64,000 nucleotides of DNA from an uncultured Pseudoflavonifractor sp. (GCA_947651395.1 CANSYW010000004.1:58048-122047), one strand, 5' to 3'. Shown: positions 23,734 to 32,030, counted from the first letter of the stretch. The notes: generated by a model not told the origin, from the sequence alone. Program-made: numbers and translations.

Positions 23734-25932
23734 ATGGACATCAAAATTGCTTTGGCGGGCAATCCAAACTGCGGCAAGACTACGCTGTTCAATGCCCTCA
23801 CAGGCTCCAGCCAGTATGTGGGCAACTGGCCCGGCGTGACTGTAGAGAAGAAGGAGGGCAGACTGAGGGGCTGTAAGGATGTGGTCATCCAGGATCTGCC
23901 CGGTATCTATTCCCTGTCTCCCTATACATTGGAGGAGGTGGTGGCCCGATCGTATTTGGTGAAGGAGAAGCCGGATGCCATCCTCAACATCGTGGACGGT
24001 ACCAACATTGAGCGCAACCTCTACCTTACCACTCAACTCATTGAATTGGGGCTGCCTGTGGTGGTGGCAGTGAACATGATAGACTTGGTGCGGAAAAACG
24101 GCGACGCCATCGACCTTGCCAAGCTGGGTGATGCTTTGGGCTGCGAGGTGGTTGAGATGAGCGCCCTCAAGGGAGAGGGCGGCATGGCGGCGGCGGAAAA
24201 GGCTATGGCACTGGCCCAGAGGAAGCAGACCGGGGAGCTGCCTCATGTGTTCACCGGCAGCGTGGAACATGCCCTGGCCCACATTGAGGAATCAATTCAG
24301 GAGAAGGTGGCGGACAGTTATCTGCGCTGGTATGCCATCAAGATTTTTGAGCGGGACGAGAAGATCATGGAGGAACTGAGCCTCGATTCCGACCTGAAAG
24401 CCCATCTGGAGCAGCACATTACCGACTGTGAGACAGAGCTGGACGATGACGCCGAAAGCATCATCACCAACCAGCGGTACGCTTACATCAACGGAGTGGT
24501 ATCCCGCGCGGTGAGGAAGAAAGCCTCCAAGCACAGTCTCTCCGTTTCTGACAAGATCGACCAGATCGTCACCAACCGCATCCTGGCCCTGCCCATCTTC
24601 GCTGCGGTCATGTTCTGCATCTATGCCATTGCCATGGGCGGCTGGGCCATCTCCATCGGTACCATGGGAACTGATTGGGCCAACGATGTACTCTTTGGCG
24701 AGGTGGTTCCTGGCCTGTTTGACACCATCCTGGGCGCTTTTGGTGTGGTCGAGGGCGGCTGGCTCTACGGGTTGATTCAGGATGGCATCGTGGCAGGCGT
24801 GGGTGCGGTGCTGGGCTTTGTGCCTCAGATGCTGGTACTGTTCCTGCTGCTGGCCATTTTGGAGGACGTGGGTTATATGGCCCGCGTGGCGTTTATCATG
24901 GACCGGCTGTTCCGCCGCTTTGGGCTGTCCGGCAAGAGCTTCATCCCCATGCTGGTGGCCACCGGCTGCGGCGTCCCCGGCATTATGGCATCCCGGACCA
25001 TTGAGCAGGACCGGGACCGGAAAATGACCATCATGACCACCGGCTTCATCCCCTGCGGGGCAAAAATGCCCATCATCGGCCTGTTCGCCGGGGCGGTGTT
25101 TGGCGGGTCCGCTCTGGTGGCCGTCTCCGCCTTCTTCATTGGCATTGCCGCGGTGGTGATCTCCGGCATCATGCTCAAGAAGTTTAAGGCTTTCGCGGGT
25201 GAACCCGCCCCCTTCGTTATGGAGCTGCCGGCCTACCACGCTCCCTCCGTCAGCAACGTGCTCCGGGCCACCTGGGAGCGGGGTTGGTCCTTCATCAAGC
25301 GGGCCGGGACGGTGATCTTGCTGTCCACCATTGTGCTGTGGTTCCTCCAGGGCTACGGCTTCACCGGCGGTACGTTTGGCCCTGTGGAGGACAACAATAC
25401 CTCCCTGCTGGCCGCCATCGGCAACGCGATTGCCTGGATTTTCTATCCCCTGGGCTGGACGGGCGACATGGCCTGGAAAGCCACCGTGGCCTCCTTTGTT
25501 GGCCTCACCGCCAAGGAGAACGTGGTGGGGACCCTCGGCACCCTCTACCACTTCGCCGGGGAGATCAGCGAGAACGGCGAGGAGATCTGGGCTATGGTGG
25601 GAGCAGACTTCGGCGCTCTTACCGCCTACAGCTTCATGATCTTCAACCTGCTCTGCGCCCCCTGCTTCGCCGCCATGGGCGCCATCAAGCGGGAGATGAA
25701 CAACGGTAAGTGGACTGCCTTTGCCATCGGCTATATGTGTGTGTTCGCCTACATGATCGCTCTCATCGTCTACCAGATCGGTGGGCTGATCGCTGGGGTG
25801 GTCAGCTTTAACCTGTGGACCGTCGTGGCCCTGGCTCTTCTGGCTGCGATTATCTGCCTGCTGATTCGCAAGGGCTATCAGGGTGAAGAAAATGCCCGGC
25901 GGCTGACCTCTGTAGCCGCTGCGGTAAAGTGA
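23734..25932 (+). CDS. feoB: Ferrous iron transporter B
   Basis: A 732-residue FeoB, the GTPase-coupled membrane transporter for Fe2+. The N-terminal G domain shows G1 GNPNCGKTTLFNALTG (about residues 9-24), G3 DLPGIYSL and G4 NMID. A helical guanine-dissociation-inhibitor domain follows to about residue 260, then about ten membrane helices with the conserved ATGCGVPGIMASRTI and the second Gate region. The ATG at 23734 follows GAGAGGAGG at ten bases; the frame extends upstream to a GTG at 23707 that would lie inside the operator. Length and motifs are complete. It is co-transcribed with both feoA genes and the small Cys-rich protein. Confidence 0.97.
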   Translation: MDIKIALAGNPNCGKTTLFNALTGSSQYVGNWPGVTVEKKEGRLRGCKDVVIQDLPGIYSLSPYTLEEVVARSYLVKEKPDAILNIVDGTNIERNLYLTTQLIELGLPVVVAVNMIDLVRKNGDAIDLAKLGDALGCEVVEMSALKGEGGMAAAEKAMALAQRKQTGELPHVFTGSVEHALAHIEESIQEKVADSYLRWYAIKIFERDEKIMEELSLDSDLKAHLEQHITDCETELDDDAESIITNQRYAYINGVVSRAVRKKASKHSLSVSDKIDQIVTNRILALPIFAAVMFCIYAIAMGGWAISIGTMGTDWANDVLFGEVVPGLFDTILGAFGVVEGGWLYGLIQDGIVAGVGAVLGFVPQMLVLFLLLAILEDVGYMARVAFIMDRLFRRFGLSGKSFIPMLVATGCGVPGIMASRTIEQDRDRKMTIMTTGFIPCGAKMPIIGLFAGAVFGGSALVAVSAFFIGIAAVVISGIMLKKFKAFAGEPAPFVMELPAYHAPSVSNVLRATWERGWSFIKRAGTVILLSTIVLWFLQGYGFTGGTFGPVEDNNTSLLAAIGNAIAWIFYPLGWTGDMAWKATVASFVGLTAKENVVGTLGTLYHFAGEISENGEEIWAMVGADFGALTAYSFMIFNLLCAPCFAAMGAIKREMNNGKWTAFAIGYMCVFAYMIALIVYQIGGLIAGVVSFNLWTVVALALLAAIICLLIRKGYQGEENARRLTSVAAAVK

Positions 25933-25957
25933 CCGACCCAGAAAGGAGCGATTGACC

Positions 25958-26125
25958 ATGCCCACTATCTTGGGAAATATCATTGTGATCGCCGTGCTGA
26001 TTGCTGTTGTGGCGCTGGCTGTCCGGTCCCTGTGGAAATCTCACAAGTCCGGCGGAGGTTGTAATGGCGACTGCGGTAATTGCTGCGGTTGTTGTAATGC
26101 CCCGCGTAAGGACAAAGCATTGTGA
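25958..26125 (+). CDS. FeoB-associated Cys-rich membrane protein
   Basis: A 55-residue protein: one N-terminal membrane helix (IIVIAVLIAVVALAV) followed by a short tail with six cysteines, GGGCNGDCGNCCGCCN. This is the layout of the FeoB-associated Cys-rich membrane protein family (Pfam PF12669), found after feoB in Firmicutes. The cysteines could hold iron or a cluster near the FeoB exit (inference). AAAGGAG lies nine bases before the ATG, and feoB ends 25 bases upstream. A terminator 58 bases downstream closes the operon. Confidence 0.88.
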   Translation: MPTILGNIIVIAVLIAVVALAVRSLWKSHKSGGGCNGDCGNCCGCCNAPRKDKAL

Positions 26126-26182
26126 CAAAAGCGGCTGTGACAGCCTCGGTAGTTGTGACAAGCGAGGTGCCCAACCAAAGAA

Positions 26183-26226
26183 AACACCCGGTTTGGAGTA
26201 TAAGACTCCGGCCGGGTGTTTTTTTG
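26183..26226 (+). terminator. Terminator of the feo operon
   Basis: Stem AACACCCGG/CCGGGTGTT with an inner GGAGT/ACTCC pair, followed by TTTTTTT. Classic rho-independent structure. Confidence 0.93.
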
Positions 26227-26291
26227 TGGAAAGAGCAGCCTGCCGGCGCTTGTGGGACAGTGCATAATGATAAACATTGAGAACCGGACAG

Positions 26292-26350
26292 CAGAAAAAA
26301 TTTCGTCCGGGCGCAACACAGGCGGCGAAAAATCTGTCTGTTTTATACAG
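26292..26350 (+). promoter_or_regulatory. Conserved leader element, copy B
   Basis: Second copy of the block at 16186: GGGCGCAACACAGGCGGCG, then AAAAATCTGTC and a small hairpin (CTGT-TTTAT-ACAG). The hairpin sequence differs from copy A but pairing is preserved. A further hairpin, CCCACAGG/CCTGTGGG, follows at about 26366-26384. The sortase-substrate gene begins about 65 bases downstream. The intergenic stretch from 26227 to 26415 shows nothing else recognisable. Confidence 0.5.
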
Positions 26351-26415
26351 GGAGATTCCCATTTTCCCACAGGGAGCCTGTGGGCGACAGTCCTTGAAAA
26401 ACGGAGGAAGAGAGG

Positions 26416-28545
26416 ATGAAAAAATACGCATTGAGTGCATTCCTGGTGGGCTGCGTGCTTTTGGGCGTGTTGTCCTTTGGAATGACGGCGGCGGCAACGT
26501 CGGAGATGGAGGCGCGGTACCAGACGGAGAAAGACGGAGCGTGGAACTTCGGGACGTTGTCTGAGGCCTGTGCCAACGTATATGCCGGCGGTCGGGTGGA
26601 GGTGCTGGAGAACATTCTCCTGGAGGCCCCGATCAAAATTCAGACGCCCATGACCCTTGCCAGCGCGGAGGGGGAGGGGCCGTATGCGGTCAGCTATACC
26701 ACCGAGACATACGGCGACTTTATGCTGACGGTCTATGCCGACACTGTTTTTGAAAACATCCTTCTGGACGGCAGACGGGAGGAGGGGCTTACCACCCATA
26801 TTGAACTGGTGGGCGTACAGGGCGGCAGTACGCTGACCTTAAATTCCGGGGCGGTCATTCAGAATAGCGACAATGTCGATACCTCAAAGGCGGCTGGAGG
26901 CCTGCGGGTGGTCAGGGGCACGGCGGTCATGGAGGAGGGCTCTGCTATCCGCAACTGCCGTGCCGCCGCCGGAGGCGGCGCGGCGGTGGCAGGCAATGGA
27001 GGGACCCTTGTCCTGAACGGTGGAGTTATAGAGGACTGCCAGGCCATTCAGGGGGGCGGGGTGTTTCTTCAGGGAGACGGCGTCCTTCGGATCTACGGCG
27101 GCGCGATCCGGAACAACACGGCTGTAAGAGACCTGGGACGACCCGCCTACAAGCTTTCCCCCGCAGCCAACGGTGGCGGGATCTACGTGGAAAAGGGCCA
27201 GGTCCTCCTGTTGGGCGACGATGGGGGCGGCGGCGTCAGCGGCAATCTGGCTGAAAGCTGCGGCGGTGGGATCGGGGTCTACAACGGCTTGCTGCAGTTG
27301 GCCAAGGGCCCCATTACGGAAAATGAGGCCGTCGTGTACGGCGGTGGGATCTCCGCTTCTCCCGATACCTACATCGTGGTGGGAAACAGCCCCCAGGTGA
27401 CCGGCAACATCAGCGGCAGCCGGCATGAGGGCGTTTTTGACAATGTCTATCTGGATGGAGTGGAGGATACCTACCCCGGCTATGCCACCCGGCCCATGAC
27501 CGTGGGGGCGGCCCTGCGGGATGGGGCGGCCATCGGCGTTGCCCGGTGGCTGCGGCCCGACAAAGATCACCCCTACCGTATCGTGGCAGTCCCCAACGCC
27601 GGGAAATATACCATCACCGAGAGCGATCTGGAGAAATTCTGCAGCGATGATCCCCAATATGTGACGTTGCTCCATGAGGGAAACGTTGTCCTGGCCAACG
27701 TCCATGTGATATTTGACAACCAGGGCCACGGGGCACAGCCCCGGGGGCAGCGGGTGGGGGAGGACTACAAGGCGGTAGAGCCGGAACCGCTCACCGAGCC
27801 GGGGTATACCTTTGGCGGCTGGTATCGGGAGCCGGAATGCGAGACACAGTGGGATTTTGAGGGGGACACCATCCCTGAGTACGCGCAGGAGCCGCTGACT
27901 CTGTACGCCAGGTGGGAGCTGATCTCCTATCCCATCACCTATGAGCTGGACGGCGGGGAAAACGCCGCGGAAAATCCCGACAGCTATACCATTGAAAGTG
28001 AGACCATCACGCTGAGGGATCCCACAAGGGAGGGGTATACCTTCAAGGACTGGACAGCGACGGAGCGGGAAAAGGACACGGCGACCATCCCCCACGGCTC
28101 CACCGGGGCGCGGAGCTTTACCGCCCACTGGGAAAAGAAAACGGAGCCCTCCGAGCCTGTGCCGCTTCCCACACCTGACCCGGATGACGATGACGACGAT
28201 GACGATCCGCCGCCCACGCCTGCGCCCACGGCGGAGCCCACGCTGAGCCCGAAGCCCGCGCCCACGCCGGATCCCACGCCCACCCCCACGGCGGCGCCGG
28301 AGCCTTCCGTAACGCCTGAGGTCCTTCCCACACAGACCCCGGAAGCCACGGCGGAAGCGACCCCGGCGCCCGCCCCGGAGGAAGTGCCAAGTCCGTCTCC
28401 GGAGCCCGCGCCCATGCCCACTCCGGTTCCTGACCATGTGCCCAAGACCGGAGACCCCACCCATGCGGCGCTGTGGGCGGGGTGCGCTTTGGCGGCGCTG
28501 ACGGGGCTGGTCATGGTATTGCGGTTCCGGCGGAGACGGCCATAA
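26416..28545 (+). CDS. Cell-wall-anchored surface protein with sortase signal
   Basis: A 709-residue secreted protein starting at an ATG after GGAGGAAGAGAGG. A signal peptide ends near residue 30. Residues about 50-370 look like a right-handed beta-helix with repeated GGxIxNxxA turns (GGGVFLQGDGVLRIYGGAI). Two InlB-type repeats follow (about 430-575; GYTFGGWYREPE, GYTFKDWTA). An Asp-rich then Pro/Thr/Ala/Glu-rich wall-spanning linker occupies about 585-670. The C-terminus is a sorting signal: VPKTGD, a hydrophobic helix, and a basic RRRRP tail. The class B sortase gene begins at the next base after its stop, so enzyme and substrate are made together. Confidence 0.9.
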   Translation: MKKYALSAFLVGCVLLGVLSFGMTAAATSEMEARYQTEKDGAWNFGTLSEACANVYAGGRVEVLENILLEAPIKIQTPMTLASAEGEGPYAVSYTTETYGDFMLTVYADTVFENILLDGRREEGLTTHIELVGVQGGSTLTLNSGAVIQNSDNVDTSKAAGGLRVVRGTAVMEEGSAIRNCRAAAGGGAAVAGNGGTLVLNGGVIEDCQAIQGGGVFLQGDGVLRIYGGAIRNNTAVRDLGRPAYKLSPAANGGGIYVEKGQVLLLGDDGGGGVSGNLAESCGGGIGVYNGLLQLAKGPITENEAVVYGGGISASPDTYIVVGNSPQVTGNISGSRHEGVFDNVYLDGVEDTYPGYATRPMTVGAALRDGAAIGVARWLRPDKDHPYRIVAVPNAGKYTITESDLEKFCSDDPQYVTLLHEGNVVLANVHVIFDNQGHGAQPRGQRVGEDYKAVEPEPLTEPGYTFGGWYREPECETQWDFEGDTIPEYAQEPLTLYARWELISYPITYELDGGENAAENPDSYTIESETITLRDPTREGYTFKDWTATEREKDTATIPHGSTGARSFTAHWEKKTEPSEPVPLPTPDPDDDDDDDDPPPTPAPTAEPTLSPKPAPTPDPTPTPTAAPEPSVTPEVLPTQTPEATAEATPAPAPEEVPSPSPEPAPMPTPVPDHVPKTGDPTHAALWAGCALAALTGLVMVLRFRRRRP

Positions 28546-29442
28546 ATGGCGCGGTATAGGGGCCGCCGGGTCCTGCACGTTCCTTCATGGAAAAGGCTCC
28601 TGCTCCTTTTTCTCACGGCGGTTTTTCTTCTTTCCGGGGGGCTTTTGGGCCGGGATCTGTACCGTGCCCATGGGGAGCGGAGGGCTTACCGGGAGCTTGC
28701 CGAACGGATCCGTGAGCCCCGGGGGAAAGATCCGGATTTGTTCGCTGCGGAGGGGGAGGCGGCCCCGGCGCAGCCGGCGGCCGCCCCTGGAGAAGAGATA
28801 TCCCTGGATCCCTCGCCCTACGAGGCGCTGTCCCTGGAGAATCCGGACTTTTCCGGCTGGCTCTCCATTGAGGGTACCCCCATCGACTACCCTGTGATGT
28901 ACACGCCCCAGGAGCCGGAATATTACCTTCGCCGGGCTTTTGACCGCTCGGACGCCGTCAGCGGCAGTCTCTTTATCGGCGCGGACTGTGGGCCGGATAC
29001 TCCCCATGTGATGATCTATGGTCACAACATGAAGGACGGCTCCATGTTCGGCTCCCTGCTCCAATATGCCCAGGCAGATCACGCCGCCGCCCATCCGGTC
29101 ATCCGCTTTGATACCCTGGACCGGAATGGGGAGTATCGGGTGCTCTCCGCCTTTTACAGTCACGCCCATGTCCCGGGGGAGGAGGGGTTCCGGTACTATC
29201 AGTACGCCGATCTCTCCCGCCGGGAGGATTTTGAGGAGTATGTTCAGAAGGCCAAAGGATCCGCCCTTTACGATACGGGAGCACAGGCGGAATACGGCGA
29301 TCGGCTGCTGACCCTCTCTACCTGCAGCTATCACCGGGAAAACGGCACCTTCGTGGTGGTGGCGGTAAGTCAACAGAAGGACAACCAGAAACCGCTGGAA
29401 TCGGATGATTCCAGCGGTTTCTGTGAAGGGCAGACGCTATAG
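28546..29442 (+). CDS. srtB: Class B sortase
   Basis: A 298-residue class B sortase, the transpeptidase that cleaves a sorting motif and joins the protein to the wall. One N-terminal membrane helix (about 17-35) leads to the catalytic domain, with His160 in IYGHNMKDGSMFG, Cys260 in TLSTCSY and Arg264, the three expected catalytic residues. The start codon directly abuts the stop of the substrate gene, whose VPKTGD motif is its probable target. The last 20 or so residues, after VVVAVSQQ, exceed the family and are encoded by a terminator hairpin, so the fold itself ends near residue 276. Confidence 0.93.
   Translation: MARYRGRRVLHVPSWKRLLLLFLTAVFLLSGGLLGRDLYRAHGERRAYRELAERIREPRGKDPDLFAAEGEAAPAQPAAAPGEEISLDPSPYEALSLENPDFSGWLSIEGTPIDYPVMYTPQEPEYYLRRAFDRSDAVSGSLFIGADCGPDTPHVMIYGHNMKDGSMFGSLLQYAQADHAAAHPVIRFDTLDRNGEYRVLSAFYSHAHVPGEEGFRYYQYADLSRREDFEEYVQKAKGSALYDTGAQAEYGDRLLTLSTCSYHRENGTFVVVAVSQQKDNQKPLESDDSSGFCEGQTL
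29387..29422 (+). terminator. Hairpin overlapping the sortase 3' end
   Basis: A perfect 16-bp stem (AGAAACCGCTGGAATC and its complement, GGAT loop) lies within the last codons of the sortase gene. No T-tract follows, but its size and position suit transcription termination or 3'-end protection. Confidence 0.7.
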
Positions 29443-29445
29443 ATA

Positions 29446-29640
29446 TCACGCCGTCGTTGCCGGATCAATGGTTTCCTCGATCCGCTCCCGGCCGACTTCG
29501 GCCAGCCAGACCTTGAAAGGTTCGGCTTTGGGTGATGGGATAGATTGAACGGTTTGAAGAAGCTGCTGGACGTCTGCCACATCGGTTACCCGCCTTTTTC
29601 CGTCTGTGGCAAGCAATTTCAACTGCTTACAATTTGAGGG
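29446..29640 (-). pseudogene. BRO/DinD-type phage antirepressor fragment
   Basis: Minus-strand residues CKQLKLLATDGKRRVTDVAD and then SIPSPKAEPFKVWLAEVG, RERIEETIDP match the middle of BRO-N/DinD-like antirepressor proteins found in prophages. The N-terminal part is missing, replaced by REP-like repeats, and translation stops shortly after the matched block although the family continues. It is a decayed remnant. Confidence 0.6.
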
Positions 29641-29756
29641 AAGACAAGGGGACGGTTCTTCTGGGAAGACAAGGGAAGACAAGGGGACGGTTCTTCGAAG
29701 ACAAGGGAAGACAAGGGGAAGACAAGGGGAGAAGACAAGGGGACGGTTCTTCTGTC
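29641..29756. repeat. Cluster of REP-like GACAAGGGGACGGTTCTTC repeats
   Basis: Three copies of a 21-base unit (AAGACAAGGGGACGGTTCTT plus C) lie at 29641-29661, 29676-29696 and 29732-29752, with shortened AAGACAAGGG copies between them. Such GGGGACGGTTCTT sequences recur in Firmicutes next to Y1-transposase (IS200/RAYT-like) genes; this association is recalled, not tested here. No transposase is present in the window. Confidence 0.65.
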
Positions 29757-29774
29757 CTGGCTCCCAAGAACAAC

Positions 29775-29805
29775 GAGGGCGGAACGCAAAATGCGTTCCG
29801 CCCTC
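29775..29805. terminator. Hairpin terminator in intergenic debris
   Basis: Perfect 14-bp stem GAGGGCGGAACGCA with its complement, followed on the + strand by ATCTTTTATGG. It probably belonged to a gene now lost or reduced to repeats. Confidence 0.75.
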
Positions 29806-29877
29806 ATCTTTTATGGTTGAATGTTAATTCTGGCCGCTATTTTTCTTTCCCCTTGGCTCCATCATTGCGCTTTTAAC

Positions 29878-30135
29878 CTATTGTTCCAAGGAAACCTGCT
29901 TAACGTCGAAAGTTAAATCATCGGCACATACAGAACTTGGTGCGTACATTCTAAACCAATATCCATCATGTTGCCAAAAATAATCCCGACCAATTTCTGT
30001 TTTAGCTACTTCGTCATCCGTGGAGGCGGTAAAGTAAATCCGATCAGTTAGAATGCCCTTATCATCATAGAGATATCCCTCCAAAATGCTGGCATTTTCT
30101 TGGAAGCTGTATATAAGGTCTGCATTGAAAACCAA
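29878..30135 (-). CDS. Hypothetical protein fragment
   Basis: An 85-residue frame that begins only at a TTG without a clear ribosome site. The product looks like the C-terminal end of a larger beta-rich protein (EGYLYDDKGILTDRIYFTAS, then YFWQHDGYWFRMYAP). No family is recognised. Lower GC than the neighbouring core genes and adjacent phage debris suggest a truncated mobile-element gene. Confidence 0.4.
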   Translation of the reverse strand: MVFNADLIYSFQENASILEGYLYDDKGILTDRIYFTASTDDEVAKTEIGRDYFWQHDGYWFRMYAPSSVCADDLTFDVKQVSLEQ

Positions 30136-30197
30136 TCAGCAGACAGAGCTCAGACAACGGGATGGCTCTTTTGACCAGATTCCCCGTTCTATATCTC

Positions 30198-30401
30198 TCA
30201 GTGTTGGCCCTGGCCTCTACTCTTTGCGGCCTCACAAAACCGCTTCAGATCCTCAATCGAATCAAAGGAAAGGGTCAATGGCATATCGGCCCGTTCGATC
30301 TGTGGCCGTCCGTTTACAATGACAACTCCCTCTATGGTCCCCCGGCGAACATCTATCTTTCCTGTTGTTGCTTTCTCTTGCTGTATCTTCACAATTCGCA
30401 C
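30198..30401 (-). CDS. Small hypothetical protein
   Basis: A 67-residue frame whose sequence (KIQQEKATTGKIDVRRGTIE, then RPQIERADMPLTLSFDSIED) looks like a compact beta-alpha protein with a C-terminal helix. It follows the fragment at 30406 by four bases on the same strand, so the two were probably co-transcribed. No family recognised. Possibly intact, but in a region of gene remnants. Confidence 0.45.
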   Translation of the reverse strand: MRIVKIQQEKATTGKIDVRRGTIEGVVIVNGRPQIERADMPLTLSFDSIEDLKRFCEAAKSRGQGQH

Positions 30402-30405
30402 CTCA

Positions 30406-30633
30406 CTACTTAATAGGAAAGATGATTACATCATCATTTCCTTGCCCATCAGGATGGATAAAGGTTGGAGCAGTCCATTGCAAAACAAGTTTACGCTCCC
30501 CGGACATTGGCCCGGTCCAATAGTGGTGCCAGTGACCGCGGCGACTATGGGGGCGTTTGGCGCTTCCTGTTCCGCTTGATTTGTAAGGAGGAAACATTTT
30601 GAGGGATACATGATATGTGCAGACTGGAAGCAA
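30406..30633 (-). pseudogene. C-terminal fragment of a plasmid/phage hypothetical protein
   Basis: The last 55 residues (AKRPHSRRGHWHHYWTGP, then GERKLVLQWTAPTFIHP) match a widespread uncharacterised family on plasmids and integrated elements that ends in RPHxRRxHWHxxWTG. Complete members are several hundred residues long. The first 20 residues here look unrelated, so the gene is 5'-truncated. Nothing else is seen between 30634 and the tRNA terminator. Confidence 0.55.
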
Positions 30634-30686
30634 GCCCCAATAAGGCTCTTAGAGAAAAAGAACTCAAATTGCAACAGGGCAAAGAA

Positions 30687-30718
30687 AAAGTCCTGAACCC
30701 TTACGGATTCAGGACTTT
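30687..30718 (-). terminator. Terminator of the tRNA transcript
   Basis: Stem AAAGTCCTGAA/TTCAGGACTTT with a ten-base loop, followed on the minus strand by TTCTTTG, immediately after the CCA end of tRNA-fMet. Confidence 0.88.
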
Positions 30719-30719
30719 C

Positions 30720-30795
<76 letters not shown>

Positions 30796-30811
30796 ATATA
30801 AAGGATCTGAG

Positions 30812-30899
30812 TGGTGCCGGAGACCGGAGTCGAACCGGCACGTTCTTTTGGAACACAGGATTTTAAGTCCCGGGCGTCTACCAATTCCGCCACTCCGGC
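30812..30899 (-). tRNA. tRNA-Leu (TAA)
   Basis: An 88-nt class II tRNA with encoded CCA. Acceptor GCCGGAG pairs with CTCCGGC, the D arm reads GGTAGACGC, the anticodon loop contains TAA, and a long variable arm precedes the GGTTCGACTCC T arm. It is the first gene of the tRNA pair. Confidence 0.95.
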
Positions 30900-30928
30900 A
30901 TATGGTATGGCCTTTTCAGTGCTCAACT

Positions 30929-30957
30929 ACTATATCATAGCTTATGCCCTGTGTCAA
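30929..30957 (-). promoter_or_regulatory. Promoter of the tRNA pair
   Basis: Minus strand: consensus TTGACA (30957-30952), a 17-base spacer and TATAGT (30934-30929), about 30 bases upstream of tRNA-Leu. This is the best match to the sigma-A consensus in the window. Confidence 0.9.
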
Positions 30958-31003
30958 GAAAAAATTCCTGAAGCCAGGTTATTGGCAGGGTCGGCTTTTC
31001 GGC

Positions 31004-31032
31004 TTGCGGGGTCGGGGCTCCCGTGATAAAAT
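31004..31032 (+). promoter_or_regulatory. Promoter of the methyltransferase gene
   Basis: TTGCGG (31004-31009), 17-base spacer, TAAAAT (31027-31032), 30 bases before the ATG. Confidence 0.65.
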
Positions 31033-31061
31033 AGATCCAAAAAGGATCGGGAGGGAAGTCT

Positions 31062-31817
31062 ATGGGGCCGGAGGCATTGAGAGAGATCTGGAAGAGGGAA
31101 GAGGAGCAGGCCCATATCCGGGGCTGGGACTTTTCCCATATTCAGGGTCGGTATGAGCAGGGGGGACTGCCCTGGGAGTTCCGGGAAGTGGTCAAGGGCC
31201 AACTGACGCCTGAGATGGAGCTGCTGGATATGGACACCGGCGGCGGGGAGTTTCTCCTCTCCCTGGGCCACCCCTACGGGCATACCGCGGCCACTGAGGG
31301 ATATGGGCCCAACGTGGCGCTTTGCAGGGAGCGGCTGGAGCCTCTGGGGATCAACTTCAGGGAGATGGGGGACTGTACCCGGATGCCCTTTGAGGACGGC
31401 GGTTTTGACATTGTGCTCAACCGCCACGGGAGCTATTGTGTGCCGGAGCTGCGGCGGGTGTTGAAGGAGGGGGGGATCTTCCTCACCCAGCAGGTGGGGG
31501 AGGACAACGACCGGGAGCTGGTGGAGCTGCTGCTGCCCGGAACGCCCAAGCCCTTCCCGGGACAGAACCTGCGGGAGCAGCGCGCCCGGTTTGAGGCGGC
31601 GGGCTTTACCGTTTTCCAGGCCATGGAATGTTTCCGGCCCATCCGGTTTTACGACGTAGGGGCCCTGGTGTGGTTTGCCCGGATCATCGAGTGGGAGTTC
31701 CCGGGCTTCTCCGTGGAGACCTGCTTTGACCGGCTGATGGAGGCCCAGGCCATTTTGGAGGAGAAGGGGATGGTGGAGGGCTTGGTCCACCGGTATCTGT
31801 TGGCGGCACGAAAATAA
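31062..31817 (+). CDS. Class I SAM-dependent methyltransferase
   Basis: A 251-residue protein with a methyltransferase_11-type Rossmann fold. The SAM-binding motif I appears as LLDMDTGGGEFLL (about residues 50-62), the acidic post-motif II residue in ATEGYGPN, and motif III near DCTRMPFEDGGFDIVLNRHG. The C-terminal half is helical (RPIRFYDVGALVWFARIIEW), as in small-molecule methyltransferases. AGGGAAG precedes the ATG. It is a single gene with its own promoter and no informative neighbours, so the substrate is unknown. Confidence 0.88.
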   Translation: MGPEALREIWKREEEQAHIRGWDFSHIQGRYEQGGLPWEFREVVKGQLTPEMELLDMDTGGGEFLLSLGHPYGHTAATEGYGPNVALCRERLEPLGINFREMGDCTRMPFEDGGFDIVLNRHGSYCVPELRRVLKEGGIFLTQQVGEDNDRELVELLLPGTPKPFPGQNLREQRARFEAAGFTVFQAMECFRPIRFYDVGALVWFARIIEWEFPGFSVETCFDRLMEAQAILEEKGMVEGLVHRYLLAARK

Positions 31818-31894
31818 ACGGCGGCTCTTGGTATCTTTTTTTCCCGTCCGGCATAGAATGGGGGGAAGAACATTTGCCGAGAGGAGGCGCCGCT

Positions 31895-31996
31895 GTGGAG
31901 GAGAAGACCCTGCCTGGCCAAGGCGGCGGAGAAAGAGGAGATGTGGATGACCTGATCTTTTCCACATCGCCCGCTGCCGTGCCCAGTGACCGCTGA
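31895..31996 (+). CDS. Possible 33-residue small protein
   Basis: A GTG eight bases after GAGAGGAGG opens 33 codons (MEEKTLPGQGGGERG at the start) and is followed 12 bases later by a good terminator. The gap between the methyltransferase and prfB thus contains a short, separately terminated unit. No family recognised; it could equally be a small RNA with a chance reading frame. Confidence 0.35.
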   Translation: MEEKTLPGQGGGERGDVDDLIFSTSPAAVPSDR

Positions 31997-32007
31997 AAAA
32001 AGACAAG

Positions 32008-32030
32008 AACCGCCCGGTCGGGCGGTTTTT
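32008..32030 (+). terminator. Rho-independent terminator upstream of prfB
   Basis: AACCGCCC/GGGCGGTT stem with a GTCG-type loop, ending in TTTTT. Confidence 0.9.

Noticed and set aside
25850..26799. Overlapping minus-strand frames of 215 and 252 codons near the feo terminator
   Set aside because: They run through a terminator and the small Cys-rich Feo gene and have no start signals or domains.
29641..29756. Possible CRISPR array
   Set aside because: Units are of unequal length, directly abutting and without regular unique spacers, and no cas genes are present.
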